The notes under the pieces were generated by a model. That model ran no database searches. It was given only the letters and a program-made list of their open reading frames with translations, and was not told the origin of the DNA. From positions 1-57,910 of the forward strand of contig JAAEZT010000006.1 of NCBI GenBank assembly GCA_018222765.1: a stretch of 57,910 bases of DNA. The letters run 5' to 3'. Of this stretch, positions 28,154 through 38,105 are shown one piece after another. Position numbers and translations under genes: made by a program. The stretch's first letter is position 1; each line of letters starts with the position of its first letter. The stretch is from a bacterium. GTDB taxonomy: Bacteria; Verrucomicrobiota; Verrucomicrobiia; Verrucomicrobiales; Akkermansiaceae.

Positions 28154-29173
28154 CTATTTCTTGGGGAAAAGCGTGATTAGGCGGCCCACCTTGCTGTATT
28201 CAGAAACGTAAATTTGTCCCAGAGGCCCCCACTTGATTCCATGGGGAGCGGAAAAACCACTATCTCGCAACTGATAGGCAGGCACGGTATTGACCGCCCA
28301 TTGACTCTTGTTCGGATTATCCAGCAGAGCCGCGACGACCTTCCCCTCCCTATCCATCAGGATGACACGCCCTTCGATTTCGGCAACCGCTGCGTAGTCG
28401 CCCTGTATATCAACATCAGCCGGACGCCGCATGGAAGTAGTGCCATAAATTCCGATCCAGGTAAGATTAAGAGTAAGATGGATCATGCGACGACCATCGC
28501 GGTCGCAAACGAGAATGCGGGGCTGGTCATAGCGAAAATCCATGGCCGCCCCATGACAGGCCGAGAACTGGTCCTTACCAGTTCCCACGCCCCCGTATGT
28601 CTTCACAAGACTGCCATCGGGTTTGAGTTTGTGAATTTTTTTTGAACCATACCCCATAAAGAAAAAGAGATGTCCTTTGGGCCCAACAAGAACTTCACTC
28701 AGTCCCTCCATCCCGCCTTCGAGCTTTCCGGTTTTCTCATTGGGGAGGGCGGAGGCAATATTGCCTTCGAGATCAAATTTAACCGCTTGGTTGGCTTGAT
28801 GCTGAGCCCCCCAAAGAAATTCCTTCCCGTTCTCCTCAACGACAGTGAGCGAGTGAAACTGCTGAAGTCCAGGTTTGAGGGTTTTGATGAATCTCCCGTG
28901 TTTGTCGAAAACGGCGACTCCTGCATTAGATTCCAGCGAAACATAAACATTACCCGATTTCACAACAGCCAAATCGCCGTGGAGTGGTCCGATGTTCTCC
29001 CCCCCGGGAAGCGCCCCCCATCCGGGAACAGTGACAAACTTGCTCCCTTCAGGTCCGGTGACAGTCGCTGTGGTCACGATATTGCCTATACCAGTGGCGT
29101 GAACGTGCCCCTCGTGCGCGATGCCCGGAGCAGCAAGCGTCAAGGCCGTCGTGATAATTCGGGACAACATCAT
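28154..29173 (-). CDS. Secreted NHL/beta-propeller protein
   Basis: A 339-residue protein with a signal peptide (ITTALTLAAPGIAHEG; residues 1-20) followed by His-rich AHEGHVHATG and a series of beta-propeller (NHL/SMP-30-like) blades: VAVFDKHGRFIKTL, AVKFDLEGNIASAL, ADVDIQGDYAAVAEIEG, APHGIKWGPLGQIYVSEY. The repeated D-x-x-G-x-I pattern supports the propeller. Such secreted propellers are common in Verrucomicrobiota and Planctomycetota and their ligands are usually unknown. It heads the three-gene run with the MBL hydrolase and dehydrogenase. The ATG pair at 29173 gives MMLSRIITT. Confidence 0.8.
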   Translation of the reverse strand: MMLSRIITTALTLAAPGIAHEGHVHATGIGNIVTTATVTGPEGSKFVTVPGWGALPGGENIGPLHGDLAVVKSGNVYVSLESNAGVAVFDKHGRFIKTLKPGLQQFHSLTVVEENGKEFLWGAQHQANQAVKFDLEGNIASALPNEKTGKLEGGMEGLSEVLVGPKGHLFFFMGYGSKKIHKLKPDGSLVKTYGGVGTGKDQFSACHGAAMDFRYDQPRILVCDRDGRRMIHLTLNLTWIGIYGTTSMRRPADVDIQGDYAAVAEIEGRVILMDREGKVVAALLDNPNKSQWAVNTVPAYQLRDSGFSAPHGIKWGPLGQIYVSEYSKVGRLITLFPKK

Positions 29174-29287
29174 CAGGGCAGTATGCTGTCTGACAGGACT
29201 ACCGGGAAAAGAAAAAAGTGAGCGAGAATTAGCTCCTTACACAGAATTAATGCTGCGTTTTTCGCTCTGTTGCGCATCTTCAGCGCG

Positions 29288-30715
29288 ATGCGAATCACCT
29301 TCGACAATACCTACGCCCGACTCCCCCGAAGGTTCTACTTCAAACAGGAGGCCGCGCAGGTTCCCGAGCCAGAGATCATCCGGATCAATAGCTCGCTGGC
29401 TAGGGATCTCTCGCTTGCCCCTGATGAGCTCAAGTCAGCCGAAGGTCTGGCTTTCCTCTCAGGTAATGCGACTCCTGAAGGTGCCGATCCTCTGGCGCAA
29501 GCTTACGCCGGACATCAGTTCGGTAACTTTTCTCCACAACTCGGGGACGGACGAGCACTCCTCATCGGTGAACTTCTGGATCAATCGGGGAACCGGTTCG
29601 ATCTCCAGCTCAAGGGCTCTGGACCCACACCCTTTTCCCGGAGCGGTGATGGCAGGTCCGCCCTCGGCCCCGTTCTCCGGGAATACATCGTGAGCGAAGC
29701 AATGGCGGCCCAGGGTGTTCCCTCCACCCGGGCTCTGGCTGCGGTTTCGACCGGGGAACCCGTCCACCGTCAAAACGGACCGGAACCCGGAGGAATCTTT
29801 ACAAGAATCGCGGCAAGCCACATTCGTGTGGGGACCTTTCAATACTTCTATGGGCGCAATGATGTGGAAGCACTTCGGATTCTCACCGACTATACCATCG
29901 AGCGCCACTATCCTGAAGCTAGTGATCCCATCGAGCTACTTCGTGCGGTCATCGCAGCCCAGGCCTCGCTGGTTGCGCATTGGATGTCGTTGGGATTCAT
30001 CCATGGTGTCATGAATACCGATAACTGTGCCATTTCCGGCGAAACCATCGACTTCGGCCCATGCGCCTTCATGGATAAATTCCATCCGCAATGTGTCTTC
30101 AGTTCGATTGATCGCAATGCGCGTTACGCCTGGGGAAACCAAGCCAGTATTGCTCACTGGAATCTCATGCGCTTCGCGGAAACGCTTCTCCCCTTGATTG
30201 ATCCCAATACAGACAAAGCCATCACTCTGGCTGAAACCGAGCTCAAAGCCTTCGGAGACCTGTTTCAAAAAAACTATCAAACACGCTTCCTTCAAAAACT
30301 TGGACTTCCTAAAACCTCATCGTATGACGAGATTGACCGCTGCCTGAAAATTCTCACCGAACAGGAAATCGATTTCACTCTTTTCTTCCGACGCCTCACC
30401 CTATTCGCCGCTGGAGAATCAAGCGAACCTCTTGCCGAATTATTCCCTGACAAAGTCATCTTCAAGGACTGGCTCAACGATTGGAATCAATCATCGCTCG
30501 ACGTCTCTAAGATGCGTGAAGCCAATCCCATCCTCATTCCAAGAAACCATCGCGTGGAGCAAGCTATCCAGGCAGGCTACCAGGGAGACTTCGCACCATT
30601 CCATCGTCTCGTCGACGCCTTGAAGACTCCCTTTACCGAACAAGAGGAATATTCCGACCTCGAAACACCTCCTCGTCCCGAGGAGGCCGTCCACGAAACC
30701 TTCTGCGGAACCTAA
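29288..30715 (+). CDS. selO: SelO/YdiU protein adenylyltransferase
   Basis: A 475-residue SelO (UPF0061) protein from the ATG at 29288 (MRITFDNTYARLPRRFY). Signatures include AYAGHQFGNFSPQLGDGRA, LQLKGSGPTPFSRSGDGRSALGPVLREY (core KGSGPTPFSRSGDGR), RIAASHIRVGTFQYF and HGVMNTDNCAISGETIDFGPCAFMD (core HGVMNTDN, IDFGPCAFMD). SelO is a pseudokinase that AMPylates proteins, here with the metal-binding Asn-Thr-Asp and DFG elements intact. Known substrates relate to redox proteins. It shares its stop region with the convergent sulfatase gene. This is a cysteine or plain form; I see no TGA-encoded selenocysteine. Confidence 0.94.
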   Translation: MRITFDNTYARLPRRFYFKQEAAQVPEPEIIRINSSLARDLSLAPDELKSAEGLAFLSGNATPEGADPLAQAYAGHQFGNFSPQLGDGRALLIGELLDQSGNRFDLQLKGSGPTPFSRSGDGRSALGPVLREYIVSEAMAAQGVPSTRALAAVSTGEPVHRQNGPEPGGIFTRIAASHIRVGTFQYFYGRNDVEALRILTDYTIERHYPEASDPIELLRAVIAAQASLVAHWMSLGFIHGVMNTDNCAISGETIDFGPCAFMDKFHPQCVFSSIDRNARYAWGNQASIAHWNLMRFAETLLPLIDPNTDKAITLAETELKAFGDLFQKNYQTRFLQKLGLPKTSSYDEIDRCLKILTEQEIDFTLFFRRLTLFAAGESSEPLAELFPDKVIFKDWLNDWNQSSLDVSKMREANPILIPRNHRVEQAIQAGYQGDFAPFHRLVDALKTPFTEQEEYSDLETPPRPEEAVHETFCGT

Positions 30716-32922
30716 AGCCCGAATTCCTTTAGCTTGGGCTCGATCGCCTCGGCCCAAATCCTGTATCCCTCTGCTTTTGGGTGAAGGAAGTCAGGCATGA
30801 TTGCCTTTGGTAAAACTCCATCTTTATCGAGGAACTTGCCCCCGATATCCATGAAGTGCACCCGCTGGCCATCAGCAAGTTTTGCGATGCGTTCGTTGAT
30901 GGCATTGTTGATCTGTCGGAGCTTCCCATCGGGCTTGTGGTCACGAGGGAAAATACCTAAGAGTAAAACTTTCGCCTCGGGACAACGGGCACGAAGCGCG
31001 GAGAGGATTCGCTCAATTCCGTCGGCAGTCTCACTCGGATCCTGCTGACTATGTCCGGTATTATTCGTGCCGATCATCATCACGATGGCCTTGGCATTTT
31101 TCTGCTTCTGCAACTCACGATTGTTGATCCTCCAGAGAACGTGTTCGGTCCGATCGCCCGAAAAACCAAGATTCAAGGCTTTGCGCTCACCGTAGTATTT
31201 CTCCCAGGTGGCCTTGCCGGCACTTTCCCAAGAATGCGTGATGGAATCACCAATGAAGATGAGATCGTGGGACTGCTTGCGAGCTTCCGCCACTTTCTGA
31301 GCGTGGCGCTTTTTCCACCATTCTTGATTGTTTCGATCAGCGCGAAGGATCGCCGAGTGCGCACGATACTTATCTTTCAGCTTGGCATACTCCCGCTGAA
31401 GCTCACCGAGCTTCGCTGTGTAAGCGGGATCCTTATGAACACTCTTAATCTGCTTCGGATCTTTCTTAAGATCAAACAACTGCCACTCTTTCGTTTTGGG
31501 AACATAAAAGGCGGTGAAGTCTTCCGTGCGCACTCCATCATGAGCTGCCACCTGATGGGTCCGCTCTCCGTAATAGGCATAGTAGATCGATTTCCGCCAA
31601 TCATCTGGAGCCTTGCCACTATTCTTGAGAACGGGTAACAAGCTCCTCCCTTGCAGATCTTTGGGAATCTCCGCTCCGCAGACATCGAGGAATGTCGAAG
31701 CGTAGTCGATGTTTTGAATGAGCGCCTTTGACGACGAACCCGGCTTGATCACACCAGGCCAGCGAATCACGAAGGGCATCTGAAAGGACTCTTCAAACAT
31801 CCAGCGCTTGTCATACCATCCGTGTTCACCAAGATAAAACCCCTGGTCCGAGGAATAGATTACAATCGTGTTTTTTGCCAAGCCAGACTCATCGAGGTAA
31901 TCGAGAATTTTTCCAATCCCCTCGTCCATACTGCGAATCGTCGCGAGATAGTCCTTAATGTAGCGCTGGTATTTCCATCGAACGACATCCTTGTCGGTAA
32001 GCTTGCCCGCTCTCATGTCCGCGATGAATTTCTGGTTCTGCGGCTCATAAACGGCATCCCACGCATTCTTCTGCTCGGGAGTCATCCGCTTGTATTCGCC
32101 ATTGGCAAGCCCACCCATAAAGTGATTGGGAAAGGGATTCTTATCATGGAACTTCATGTCCCAACCCCAGAACATGTGCTTGTCGATTCCCATGGCGTGT
32201 TCTTTGAGCACGGAAGACCGGTTTTCATACGCATCAAACAATGTGTCCGGCTCAGGCATGGTGACGCCGTCAAACATCTTAATGTGACGCAAAGCCGGCG
32301 ACCAATTGCGGTGAGGGGCCTTGAACTGCGACATCATGATGAAGGGCTTGCTCTTATCGCGGCCCTTCTTGAGCCATTCGAGGGAAAACTCGGTCACCTT
32401 ATCGTTGCCGTATCCTTCGTAGCGCTTGCGGCTACCGTCCATTTCGATGAAATCCGGATTATAGTAACTTCCCTGCCCCGGAAGAATTCGCCAAAAGTCA
32501 AAACCAACGGGATTCGAATGGAGGTGCCACTTTCCGATCATGGCCGACTGGTATCCGGTCTTACCCAGAAGCTGGGGAAATGTCTGCTGCAACCCATCGA
32601 AGTGCGAAGAGTTGTTATCAAGGAAGCCATTCATGTGACTGTGCTTTCCAGTCAGAATAGAGGCCCGGGAGGGCCCACAAATCCCGTTGGCGCAAAAGCT
32701 ATTTGTGAAAATCAAGCCCTCCTTGGCAATGCGATCAATCGACGGCGTCGGAGCAACCTTGTCAAAAAGTCCGCCGGGATAGCAGGAAATAGCATTCGGA
32801 GCGTGATCGTCGGAAAAGAGGAAAAGGATATTGGGGCGTTCCTCGGCGCTCGCCAATCCGGGAAGGAGGCTGAGTGCAGAGAGAAGAGCACGATGGGGTC
32901 GAAGCCAGAAGGTCATGTTCAT
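30712..32922 (-). CDS. Secreted sulfatase fused to SGNH/GDSL esterase
   Basis: A 736-residue protein with a signal peptide (ALLSALSLLPGLASAEE). Residues about 28-500 are a type I sulfatase: NILFLFSDDH metal motif, and the formylglycine site Cys82 in CGPSR (CxPSR type), then KWHLH, GQGFYLGEHG-like SSDQGFYLGEHGWYDKRW (core SSDQGFYLGEH). The C-terminal part (about 555-736) is an SGNH hydrolase: IFIGDSITHSW, GFSGDRTEHVLWRI, IGTNNTGH and the His near DFLHPKAEGY. Sulfatases remove sulfate from polysaccharides; the SGNH module would remove acyl groups. Both catalytic sets look complete. It probably works on sulfated and acetylated marine-type glycans. It is preceded by an unusually close downstream neighbour, the convergent selO. 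Confidence 0.9.
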   Translation of the reverse strand: MNMTFWLRPHRALLSALSLLPGLASAEERPNILFLFSDDHAPNAISCYPGGLFDKVAPTPSIDRIAKEGLIFTNSFCANGICGPSRASILTGKHSHMNGFLDNNSSHFDGLQQTFPQLLGKTGYQSAMIGKWHLHSNPVGFDFWRILPGQGSYYNPDFIEMDGSRKRYEGYGNDKVTEFSLEWLKKGRDKSKPFIMMSQFKAPHRNWSPALRHIKMFDGVTMPEPDTLFDAYENRSSVLKEHAMGIDKHMFWGWDMKFHDKNPFPNHFMGGLANGEYKRMTPEQKNAWDAVYEPQNQKFIADMRAGKLTDKDVVRWKYQRYIKDYLATIRSMDEGIGKILDYLDESGLAKNTIVIYSSDQGFYLGEHGWYDKRWMFEESFQMPFVIRWPGVIKPGSSSKALIQNIDYASTFLDVCGAEIPKDLQGRSLLPVLKNSGKAPDDWRKSIYYAYYGERTHQVAAHDGVRTEDFTAFYVPKTKEWQLFDLKKDPKQIKSVHKDPAYTAKLGELQREYAKLKDKYRAHSAILRADRNNQEWWKKRHAQKVAEARKQSHDLIFIGDSITHSWESAGKATWEKYYGERKALNLGFSGDRTEHVLWRINNRELQKQKNAKAIVMMIGTNNTGHSQQDPSETADGIERILSALRARCPEAKVLLLGIFPRDHKPDGKLRQINNAINERIAKLADGQRVHFMDIGGKFLDKDGVLPKAIMPDFLHPKAEGYRIWAEAIEPKLKEFGL

Positions 32923-33001
32923 AAAATTGTCTGTGGACTGGATGGTAAGGCAATGGAACGACCGGGATACAGCGCCTTTTTCAGGAGATTGCTCAAATAC
33001 G

Positions 33002-33034
33002 AAAAAAGCCCGGAGAACGAATCTCCGGGCTTTT
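33002..33034 (-). terminator. Rho-independent terminator of trxB
   Basis: A 13-base inverted repeat, AAAAGCCCGGAGA at 33004-33016 and TCTCCGGGCTTTT at 33022-33034, with a five-base loop, lies 17 bases after the trxB stop. The T-rich end in either direction makes it bidirectional, so it also separates trxB from the sulfatase gene. Confidence 0.92.
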
Positions 33035-33050
33035 CAAAATTGCACAAGCC

Positions 33051-33977
33051 TTACTCGCTGTCAGCGAGATAGCGCTCGGCCTCAAGAGCAGCAGCACAAC
33101 CCTGTCCAGCCGCCGTAATTGCCTGACGATAGACATGATCGGCGACATCACCCGCCGCGAAAATCCCCGGAGTTTTAGTCCCAGTGCTGTGCGCGTTTTG
33201 CAAAATGTAACCACCTTCGTCAAGATCGGCCAAATCACCCACAAATTGACTATTGGGAACGTGACCAATGGCAACGAAAACACATTTCACTTCAAGCTCG
33301 GACTCACTACCTGATTTCAGGTTTTTTAGAGTGGCGGCTCGAACTTCGCCAGCCTCGTCAGTGAGATACTCTGTGATCGCAGAATCCCAAACCGGCTCAA
33401 CCTTCTCGTTAGCTAGGACACGGTCAGCCATTATTTTAGAAGCGCGAAGTTCATCGCGACGATGGATGAGATACACCTTTGAAGCAAAGCGCGTAAGGAA
33501 GTTAGCTTCTTCACAAGCCGAGTCACCTCCACCGACAACCGCGACCGGGACGTCACGGTAAAATGCACCATCACAGGTCGCACAGGAAGTGACTCCGTGA
33601 CCAACCAGCTCCATTTCGTTCTCCAACCCGAGGTAACGAGGAGCTGCTCCGGTGGCGATAATGACGGTCTTGCTCTGAAGCTCGTCAGAATCAGTCTTGA
33701 TGGTAAAGGTTCCATCGTCATTCTTTGCAATCTCAGCAACCTTCTTGTATTCGACCCGGGCTCCAAACTTTTCAGCCTGTTGTTGCATCCGGCCCATCAG
33801 TTCAGGCCCCATCACCCCCTCGGGAAAGCCCGGGAAGTTTTCCACTTCAGTCGTGGTCGTGAGCTGACCACCGAGTTGAGTCCCCGAAAGGACAAGAGGA
33901 GAAAGATTTGCGCGACCAGTATAAATGGCAGCAGTCCAACCGGCACAACCGGTTCCAATGATAACAACGTTTTCCAT
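33051..33977 (-). CDS. trxB: Thioredoxin reductase
   Basis: A 308-residue low-molecular-weight thioredoxin reductase. FAD motif [16 protein letters not shown] at the N-terminus, redox motif CATC near residue 133, NADPH motif [15 protein letters not shown] and the second FAD motif [11 protein letters not shown] near the C-terminus. It passes electrons from NADPH to thioredoxin. The first glycine motif is GTGCAG where family members usually have GSGPAG, a Cys replacing Pro. It is 48 bases downstream of ftsH on the same strand and is followed by a strong terminator, so ftsH and trxB are probably one unit. Confidence 0.96.
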   Translation of the reverse strand: MENVVIIGTGCAGWTAAIYTGRANLSPLVLSGTQLGGQLTTTTEVENFPGFPEGVMGPELMGRMQQQAEKFGARVEYKKVAEIAKNDDGTFTIKTDSDELQSKTVIIATGAAPRYLGLENEMELVGHGVTSCATCDGAFYRDVPVAVVGGGDSACEEANFLTRFASKVYLIHRRDELRASKIMADRVLANEKVEPVWDSAITEYLTDEAGEVRAATLKNLKSGSESELEVKCVFVAIGHVPNSQFVGDLADLDEGGYILQNAHSTGTKTPGIFAAGDVADHVYRQAITAAGQGCAAALEAERYLADSE

Positions 33978-34025
33978 GATTTTTGAGAGGGTATGAAGAG
34001 AAAGTTAATTGCCTGAAATAAATGC

Positions 34026-36383
34026 TCAAGCAGGAGCACCCACAATTTCGCCTGGCAAAGAGTCGTCGCCATTATCTTTGGACTCTTTCGATTCCTTTGG
34101 AGCCTCCTCTTTTTTCATTTCGTCGGGAATTTCAGGGGGTGCCGGCGGATTGGGTGGATCCTTCATTTCGCCATGCTCGATGAGATCACTAATGTGATGA
34201 GCGTCGAGGGTTTCGAATTCCATCAAGGCCTGAGCAATCAACTCAAGGAGATCTTTCCGCTCTCTAAGTTCCTTTTGCGCCAGAGCGTAGGACTCGTCGA
34301 TGAAGCGCTTAATCTCCGCATCGATTTGTTGCGCGGTGGCTTCAGAGTAATTGTTGGAATGATTCATCATGTCCTTAGCAAGGAATCCGGCGCTTCCACC
34401 GTCGCCATATTCGATCATGCCCATCTTGTCGCTCATTCCCCACTCGCAAACCATGCGGCGAGCCAGGCTGGTCGCCATGTGGATATCACCACTGGCTCCG
34501 CTTGCGACATCATCAAGCATGATCTCTTCCGCAACACGCCCGCCCATCAGCACCACCAGCTGCGCGAGCATTTCCTTTTTGTGGTAGCTGAAACGATCGC
34601 CTTCCGGAAGGAACATTGTGGAGCCAAGAGAAGGACCACGAGGAATGATCGTCACCTTGTGAAGTGGATCGGTATGCTCGATCACTTCATTCAAGATAGC
34701 GTGACCAGCTTCGTGATAAGCGGTCTTGAGCTTATCTTCCTCGGAAAGAGCCATGCTTCGACGTTCACGCCCCCAACGGACTTTATCACGAGCCTCCTCC
34801 ATCTCGGCCAGAGTCACCGCCTTGATCCCTTTACGGGCCGCAAGAAGAGCGGCCTCATTGATTAAGTTGGCTAACTCAGCTCCCGAGAATCCCGGAGTCC
34901 CTTTGGCGATCACCCCGAGGTCAACACCCTCAGCCAGTTTAATTTTCTTGGAATGAACTTTGAGGATTTGCTCGCGTCCTTTGACGTCAGCCAGAGAAAC
35001 CGTCACCTGTCTATCGAAGCGACCGGGACGAAGCAAAGCGGGATCGAGAACATCGGGACGGTTGGTTGCCGCGATGATGATCACCCCTTCCTGGGTATCG
35101 AAACCATCCATCTCGACGAGGAGGGCATTCAAGGTCTGCTCCCGTTCGTCATGCCCACCGCCCATGCCGTGGCCACGATGACGACCGACCGCGTCAATCT
35201 CATCAATGAAGACCAGACAAGGAGCGTGCTTTTTGCCTTGTTCGAACATGTCGCGAACACGGCTGGCACCCACACCGACGAACATTTCGACAAAATCAGA
35301 TCCGCTGATGGAGAAGAATGGAACATCCGCCTCACCGGCAATCGCACGAGCGAGAAGGGTCTTACCCGTTCCCGGAGGACCTACCATGAGGACACCTTTC
35401 GGAATTTGTCCGCCGAGCGCTTGGAACTTGCGAGGGTCACGAAGGAAATCAACGATTTCGAACAATTCTTCCTTAGCCTCTTGGATTCCCGCAACATCCT
35501 TAAAGGTCACCTTTTGCTGATCCATCGTCAGCATCTTGGCCTTGGACTTCCCAAAGCTCATCGCTCCCTTCCCTGCAGACTTCATCTGATGGCGGAAAAG
35601 GAAGAAAATCAGCGTAATCAACAGAAGAACCGGAAGGAAACTCAGCATCACCTTACCAAAGGTATTGTCTTCGCTACGGGTTTTGATGTTGGATTTAACC
35701 AAGGCAGCCAAATCATCACGCATAACTATCGTGTTTAATTTCACAACAAATTCCCCGATTTCCATCTCCTTGAGTTTCTCGGAGTCGAATGGCACTGGGT
35801 TTCCGGATATTGCGAAAAGAGTCGCCTCCTTGGACTCGGCATCCCGGAAAATTTTGAAGCTCTGATCTGGCCCCAGAACAAGCTTGTTTTCCGCAAGCAA
35901 TCCTCTCAGTTTGGAAAATGGCACTAACTCGGACGCTTCGGCACCGACCGGCTGCTCCTCGACCCATTCCAACTTCTCGCCAAAGGTTTGATAGAGTTCG
36001 GAAGTGAGCGTATCGATATCGAGCTGGATCGACGATTTGATCGGCTTTTCATCACTCCACCTCTCGACCAAGATATCCGAGTCATGGAAAAACCCCTTCA
36101 CCTCAGCACGTGTTTCTCCGCTGTAAGTAACCAACTCCAGCTGACCTTTCTTAAAATCATCAGCGGTGGTTTGAAGAATCCGACCTTCAAGAAAGGCCTC
36201 CCGAAACTCAGGGAATGTTAGCGTTTTGTCCTTGCCTGATTGATCAGACATGAAGGCAAAGTAGATAATCGCGATCGCGATGGTAAATAGGATGATCACC
36301 TTCCAGTTCACGCCGCCCTCAGGAGTGGGACTTGACGACGATTTCTTTGAATTCGGTGACTCAGGTGGCTGTTGCTCAGACAT
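34026..36383 (-). CDS. ftsH: FtsH ATP-dependent zinc metalloprotease
   Basis: A 785-residue AAA+ membrane protease. The N-terminus is Ser/Pro-rich, then helix 1 near residues 28-46 ([17 protein letters not shown]). A long periplasmic part of about 200 residues and helix 2 ([19 protein letters not shown]) follow. The AAA domain has Walker [19 protein letters not shown] near residue 340, Walker B with [14 protein letters not shown] and the SRH with [21 protein letters not shown] (core RPGRFDRQ). The Zn site is HEAGH near residue 560. The C-terminus has a Pro/Lys/Glu-rich tail. Length exceeds the usual 640-700 because of the enlarged periplasmic domain and tail. FtsH degrades misfolded membrane and some soluble proteins. 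Confidence 0.97.
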   Translation of the reverse strand: MSEQQPPESPNSKKSSSSPTPEGGVNWKVIILFTIAIAIIYFAFMSDQSGKDKTLTFPEFREAFLEGRILQTTADDFKKGQLELVTYSGETRAEVKGFFHDSDILVERWSDEKPIKSSIQLDIDTLTSELYQTFGEKLEWVEEQPVGAEASELVPFSKLRGLLAENKLVLGPDQSFKIFRDAESKEATLFAISGNPVPFDSEKLKEMEIGEFVVKLNTIVMRDDLAALVKSNIKTRSEDNTFGKVMLSFLPVLLLITLIFFLFRHQMKSAGKGAMSFGKSKAKMLTMDQQKVTFKDVAGIQEAKEELFEIVDFLRDPRKFQALGGQIPKGVLMVGPPGTGKTLLARAIAGEADVPFFSISGSDFVEMFVGVGASRVRDMFEQGKKHAPCLVFIDEIDAVGRHRGHGMGGGHDEREQTLNALLVEMDGFDTQEGVIIIAATNRPDVLDPALLRPGRFDRQVTVSLADVKGREQILKVHSKKIKLAEGVDLGVIAKGTPGFSGAELANLINEAALLAARKGIKAVTLAEMEEARDKVRWGRERRSMALSEEDKLKTAYHEAGHAILNEVIEHTDPLHKVTIIPRGPSLGSTMFLPEGDRFSYHKKEMLAQLVVLMGGRVAEEIMLDDVASGASGDIHMATSLARRMVCEWGMSDKMGMIEYGDGGSAGFLAKDMMNHSNNYSEATAQQIDAEIKRFIDESYALAQKELRERKDLLELIAQALMEFETLDAHHISDLIEHGEMKDPPNPPAPPEIPDEMKKEEAPKESKESKDNGDDSLPGEIVGAPA

Positions 36384-36482
36384 GATAAAATACCGCCAGC
36401 CCAGAGGCTGCTTTTTCCGGTGCGGAACGCTAACCCAAGAAAACGGAATGGAAATTCCTTTTTTCGGGAATTCAGGGCAAAG

Positions 36483-36514
36483 AAAACCCGCCAGACCGAA
36501 GCCGAGCGGGTTTT
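36483..36514 (-). terminator. Rho-independent terminator after Lys/Ala-rich gene
   Basis: An inverted repeat AAAACCCGC at 36483-36491 and GCGGGTTTT at 36506-36514 with a 14-base loop (which itself can pair further, TCGGC/GCCGA). On the minus strand it follows the stop of the Lys/Ala-rich gene and ends in T residues. Confidence 0.85.
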
Positions 36515-36538
36515 GAAGATTATTTTTGAGGAGGAGTC

Positions 36539-36844
36539 CTATTCACCTTCCTTCGTTTCAGCACCAGTGTCCTCGGTTTTCACCTCGGAAGCTTTTGCAG
36601 CAGCCTCTTTTTTGGGGGCGGCTTTCTTCGCTACTTTCTTGGCGGCGGCCTTCTTGGCTACTTTTTTAGTAGCTGCTTTTTTGGCGGCCTTCTTAGCAGC
36701 CTTCTTCGCGGCCTTTTTTGCAGGCTTTTCGTCCTTGGGAGCGGCTTTCTTGATAGCGGCATTTGCTTTAGCCTGGTCGTTCTTCCGCTTGAGATATTGG
36801 CTTCTCCGGCGGCGCTTCAGTCGTGTTTTAAGATTCTGGCCCAT
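36539..36844 (-). CDS. Lys/Ala-rich histone H1-like basic protein
   Basis: A 101-residue basic protein from the ATG at 36844 ([21 protein letters not shown]); the longer frame to 36964 would overlap the methyltransferase start and is not likely. The N-terminus is Arg/Lys-rich, followed by repeats of [18 protein letters not shown] type over about residues 40-85, then an acidic C-terminal tail ([15 protein letters not shown]). The composition resembles histone H1/HC1-like and AlgP-like proteins that bind and compact DNA. I recall no firm family name. It has a strong terminator behind it. Role in nucleoid structure is inference from composition. Confidence 0.65.
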   Translation of the reverse strand: MGQNLKTRLKRRRRSQYLKRKNDQAKANAAIKKAAPKDEKPAKKAAKKAAKKAAKKAATKKVAKKAAAKKVAKKAAPKKEAAAKASEVKTEDTGAETKEGE

Positions 36845-36944
36845 AATGGTAGGTGGGGAGGGCTTAGGCAGAGAGACCCCGATGATCAAGCGAAAAGGAC
36901 GGGCAGTTCTTGATATTCCAATTCCCCTGCCCTTTTCTCTGCCC

Positions 36945-38105
36945 ATGGCAGGCCTGATTATCAAACCCCGCGCCCGAATTTTCCACGGACACGAATGGGT
37001 TTATGCATCCGATATCCAAAAAACCTTTGGGAATCCATTGCCTGGAGACCTAATTACCCTGAAGGACTTCAAGGATCGCCCGCTCGGCTGCGGTATTTAC
37101 AATCCCAACTCCCAAATCGTCGCCAGACGCATCTCCCGGAGACTTCAAAAGCTGGATCAGGAGTTCTTCACCCGACGAATCGGTCAGGCCATTGCCTATC
37201 GCCGGAGAATCAACATCGATCCCGAGCTCTGCCGCCTTGTCTGGAGTGAATCCGACGGACTACCGGGCATCATTGTTGATAAATACGGCGATCACTTGGT
37301 TCTTCAAACGACCACTCTGGCAATGGATCAGCGTAAGGAACTTATTGCAAAGGCATTGATCGACCTCTGCAACCCCACATCAATCACATTGCGCAATGAT
37401 TCCTCTATGCGGAAAGCCGAGGGTCTAGAGAATGAAATTAGGATGCTCCACGGCAGCCACCCCGAGCCCTTCACGGTCGAGCATCAGGGATCCATCTTCG
37501 AAATTGATCCCGCCAACGGTCAAAAAACAGGTCTCTTTCTTGACATCATGGACAGTTATCGCCGCGTAGCCGAGCTGGCAAAGGGCAAAAAAGTCCTCGA
37601 CGTTTTCTGCAACCAAGGCGGCTTCGGTCTCGCCTGCATGAAAGCCGGGGCGGAATCCGTGCTTGCAGTCGACATTTCCGAGGAAGCCACCTCCGCGACC
37701 AAGCGGAACGCGAATCTCACCGGAGTAGAAATCGAAACGGTTACCTCCAACGCCTTCGATTTCCTCCGGAGACACGAGGAAACTTACGATCTCATCATTC
37801 TCGATCCACCATCCTTCACGCGAAACAAGAAAACGGTCAAAGACGCGATGCGCGGATACAAGGAGATTCACCTCCGCGCCTTGAAGATGCTCAATCACGA
37901 TGGCCGGGTCGCAACCTTCTGCTGCTCCCACCATGCTTCCCGCGAGCTATTCCTGGAGACGATTCAAAGGGCCGCCATCGACGGCAAACGTACTCTTCGC
38001 ACCATCCAGTCGCACAGCCAGCGGCTGGACCATCCAGTTATTACCACAATCCCAGAAACGGAGTATCTTAAAGGATTCGTCCTCGAACTCGCGCCTAATC
38101 GCTAA
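36945..38105 (+). CDS. RlmI-like class I SAM-dependent rRNA methyltransferase
   Basis: A 386-residue protein. The start is the ATG at 36945 (MAGLIIKPRARIFHGHEWVYASDI). The open frame reaches back to 36372, but that part is the antisense of the Lys/Ala-rich gene. The N-terminus is a PUA-like domain (FHGHEWVYASDIQ, GDLITLKDFKDRPLGCGIYN), then a middle domain with DGLPGIIVDKYGDHLVLQ, then the Rossmann methyltransferase with KKVLDVFCNQGGFGLACMKAGAESVLAVDIS and the catalytic motif ILDPPSFTRNKK. This is the RlmI/RlmK-like architecture, modifying cytosine C5 of 23S rRNA. Target base is not shown. Confidence 0.9.
   Translation: MAGLIIKPRARIFHGHEWVYASDIQKTFGNPLPGDLITLKDFKDRPLGCGIYNPNSQIVARRISRRLQKLDQEFFTRRIGQAIAYRRRINIDPELCRLVWSESDGLPGIIVDKYGDHLVLQTTTLAMDQRKELIAKALIDLCNPTSITLRNDSSMRKAEGLENEIRMLHGSHPEPFTVEHQGSIFEIDPANGQKTGLFLDIMDSYRRVAELAKGKKVLDVFCNQGGFGLACMKAGAESVLAVDISEEATSATKRNANLTGVEIETVTSNAFDFLRRHEETYDLIILDPPSFTRNKKTVKDAMRGYKEIHLRALKMLNHDGRVATFCCSHHASRELFLETIQRAAIDGKRTLRTIQSHSQRLDHPVITTIPETEYLKGFVLELAPNR

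Noticed and set aside
29288-30715. SelO as a selenoprotein
   Set aside because: No in-frame TGA is read through and no SECIS-like element was noticed; it ends in a normal TAA.
31822-33072. Long plus-strand frame opposite the sulfatase and trxB end
   Set aside because: Antisense of conserved coding sequence, crosses a terminator and shows no protein motif.
34173-34865. Plus-strand frame opposite ftsH
   Set aside because: Antisense shadow of FtsH protease and AAA domains.
36600-36730. Possible tandem DNA repeat or CRISPR-like array
   Set aside because: The repetition is explained by Lys/Ala codons of a protein gene; units are short and unequal with no spacers.
36372-36944. Upstream extension of the RlmI-like methyltransferase frame
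   Set aside because: The extra 190 residues are Phe/Ala-rich antisense of the Lys/Ala-rich gene on the other strand; the family N-terminus begins at the ATG at 36945.
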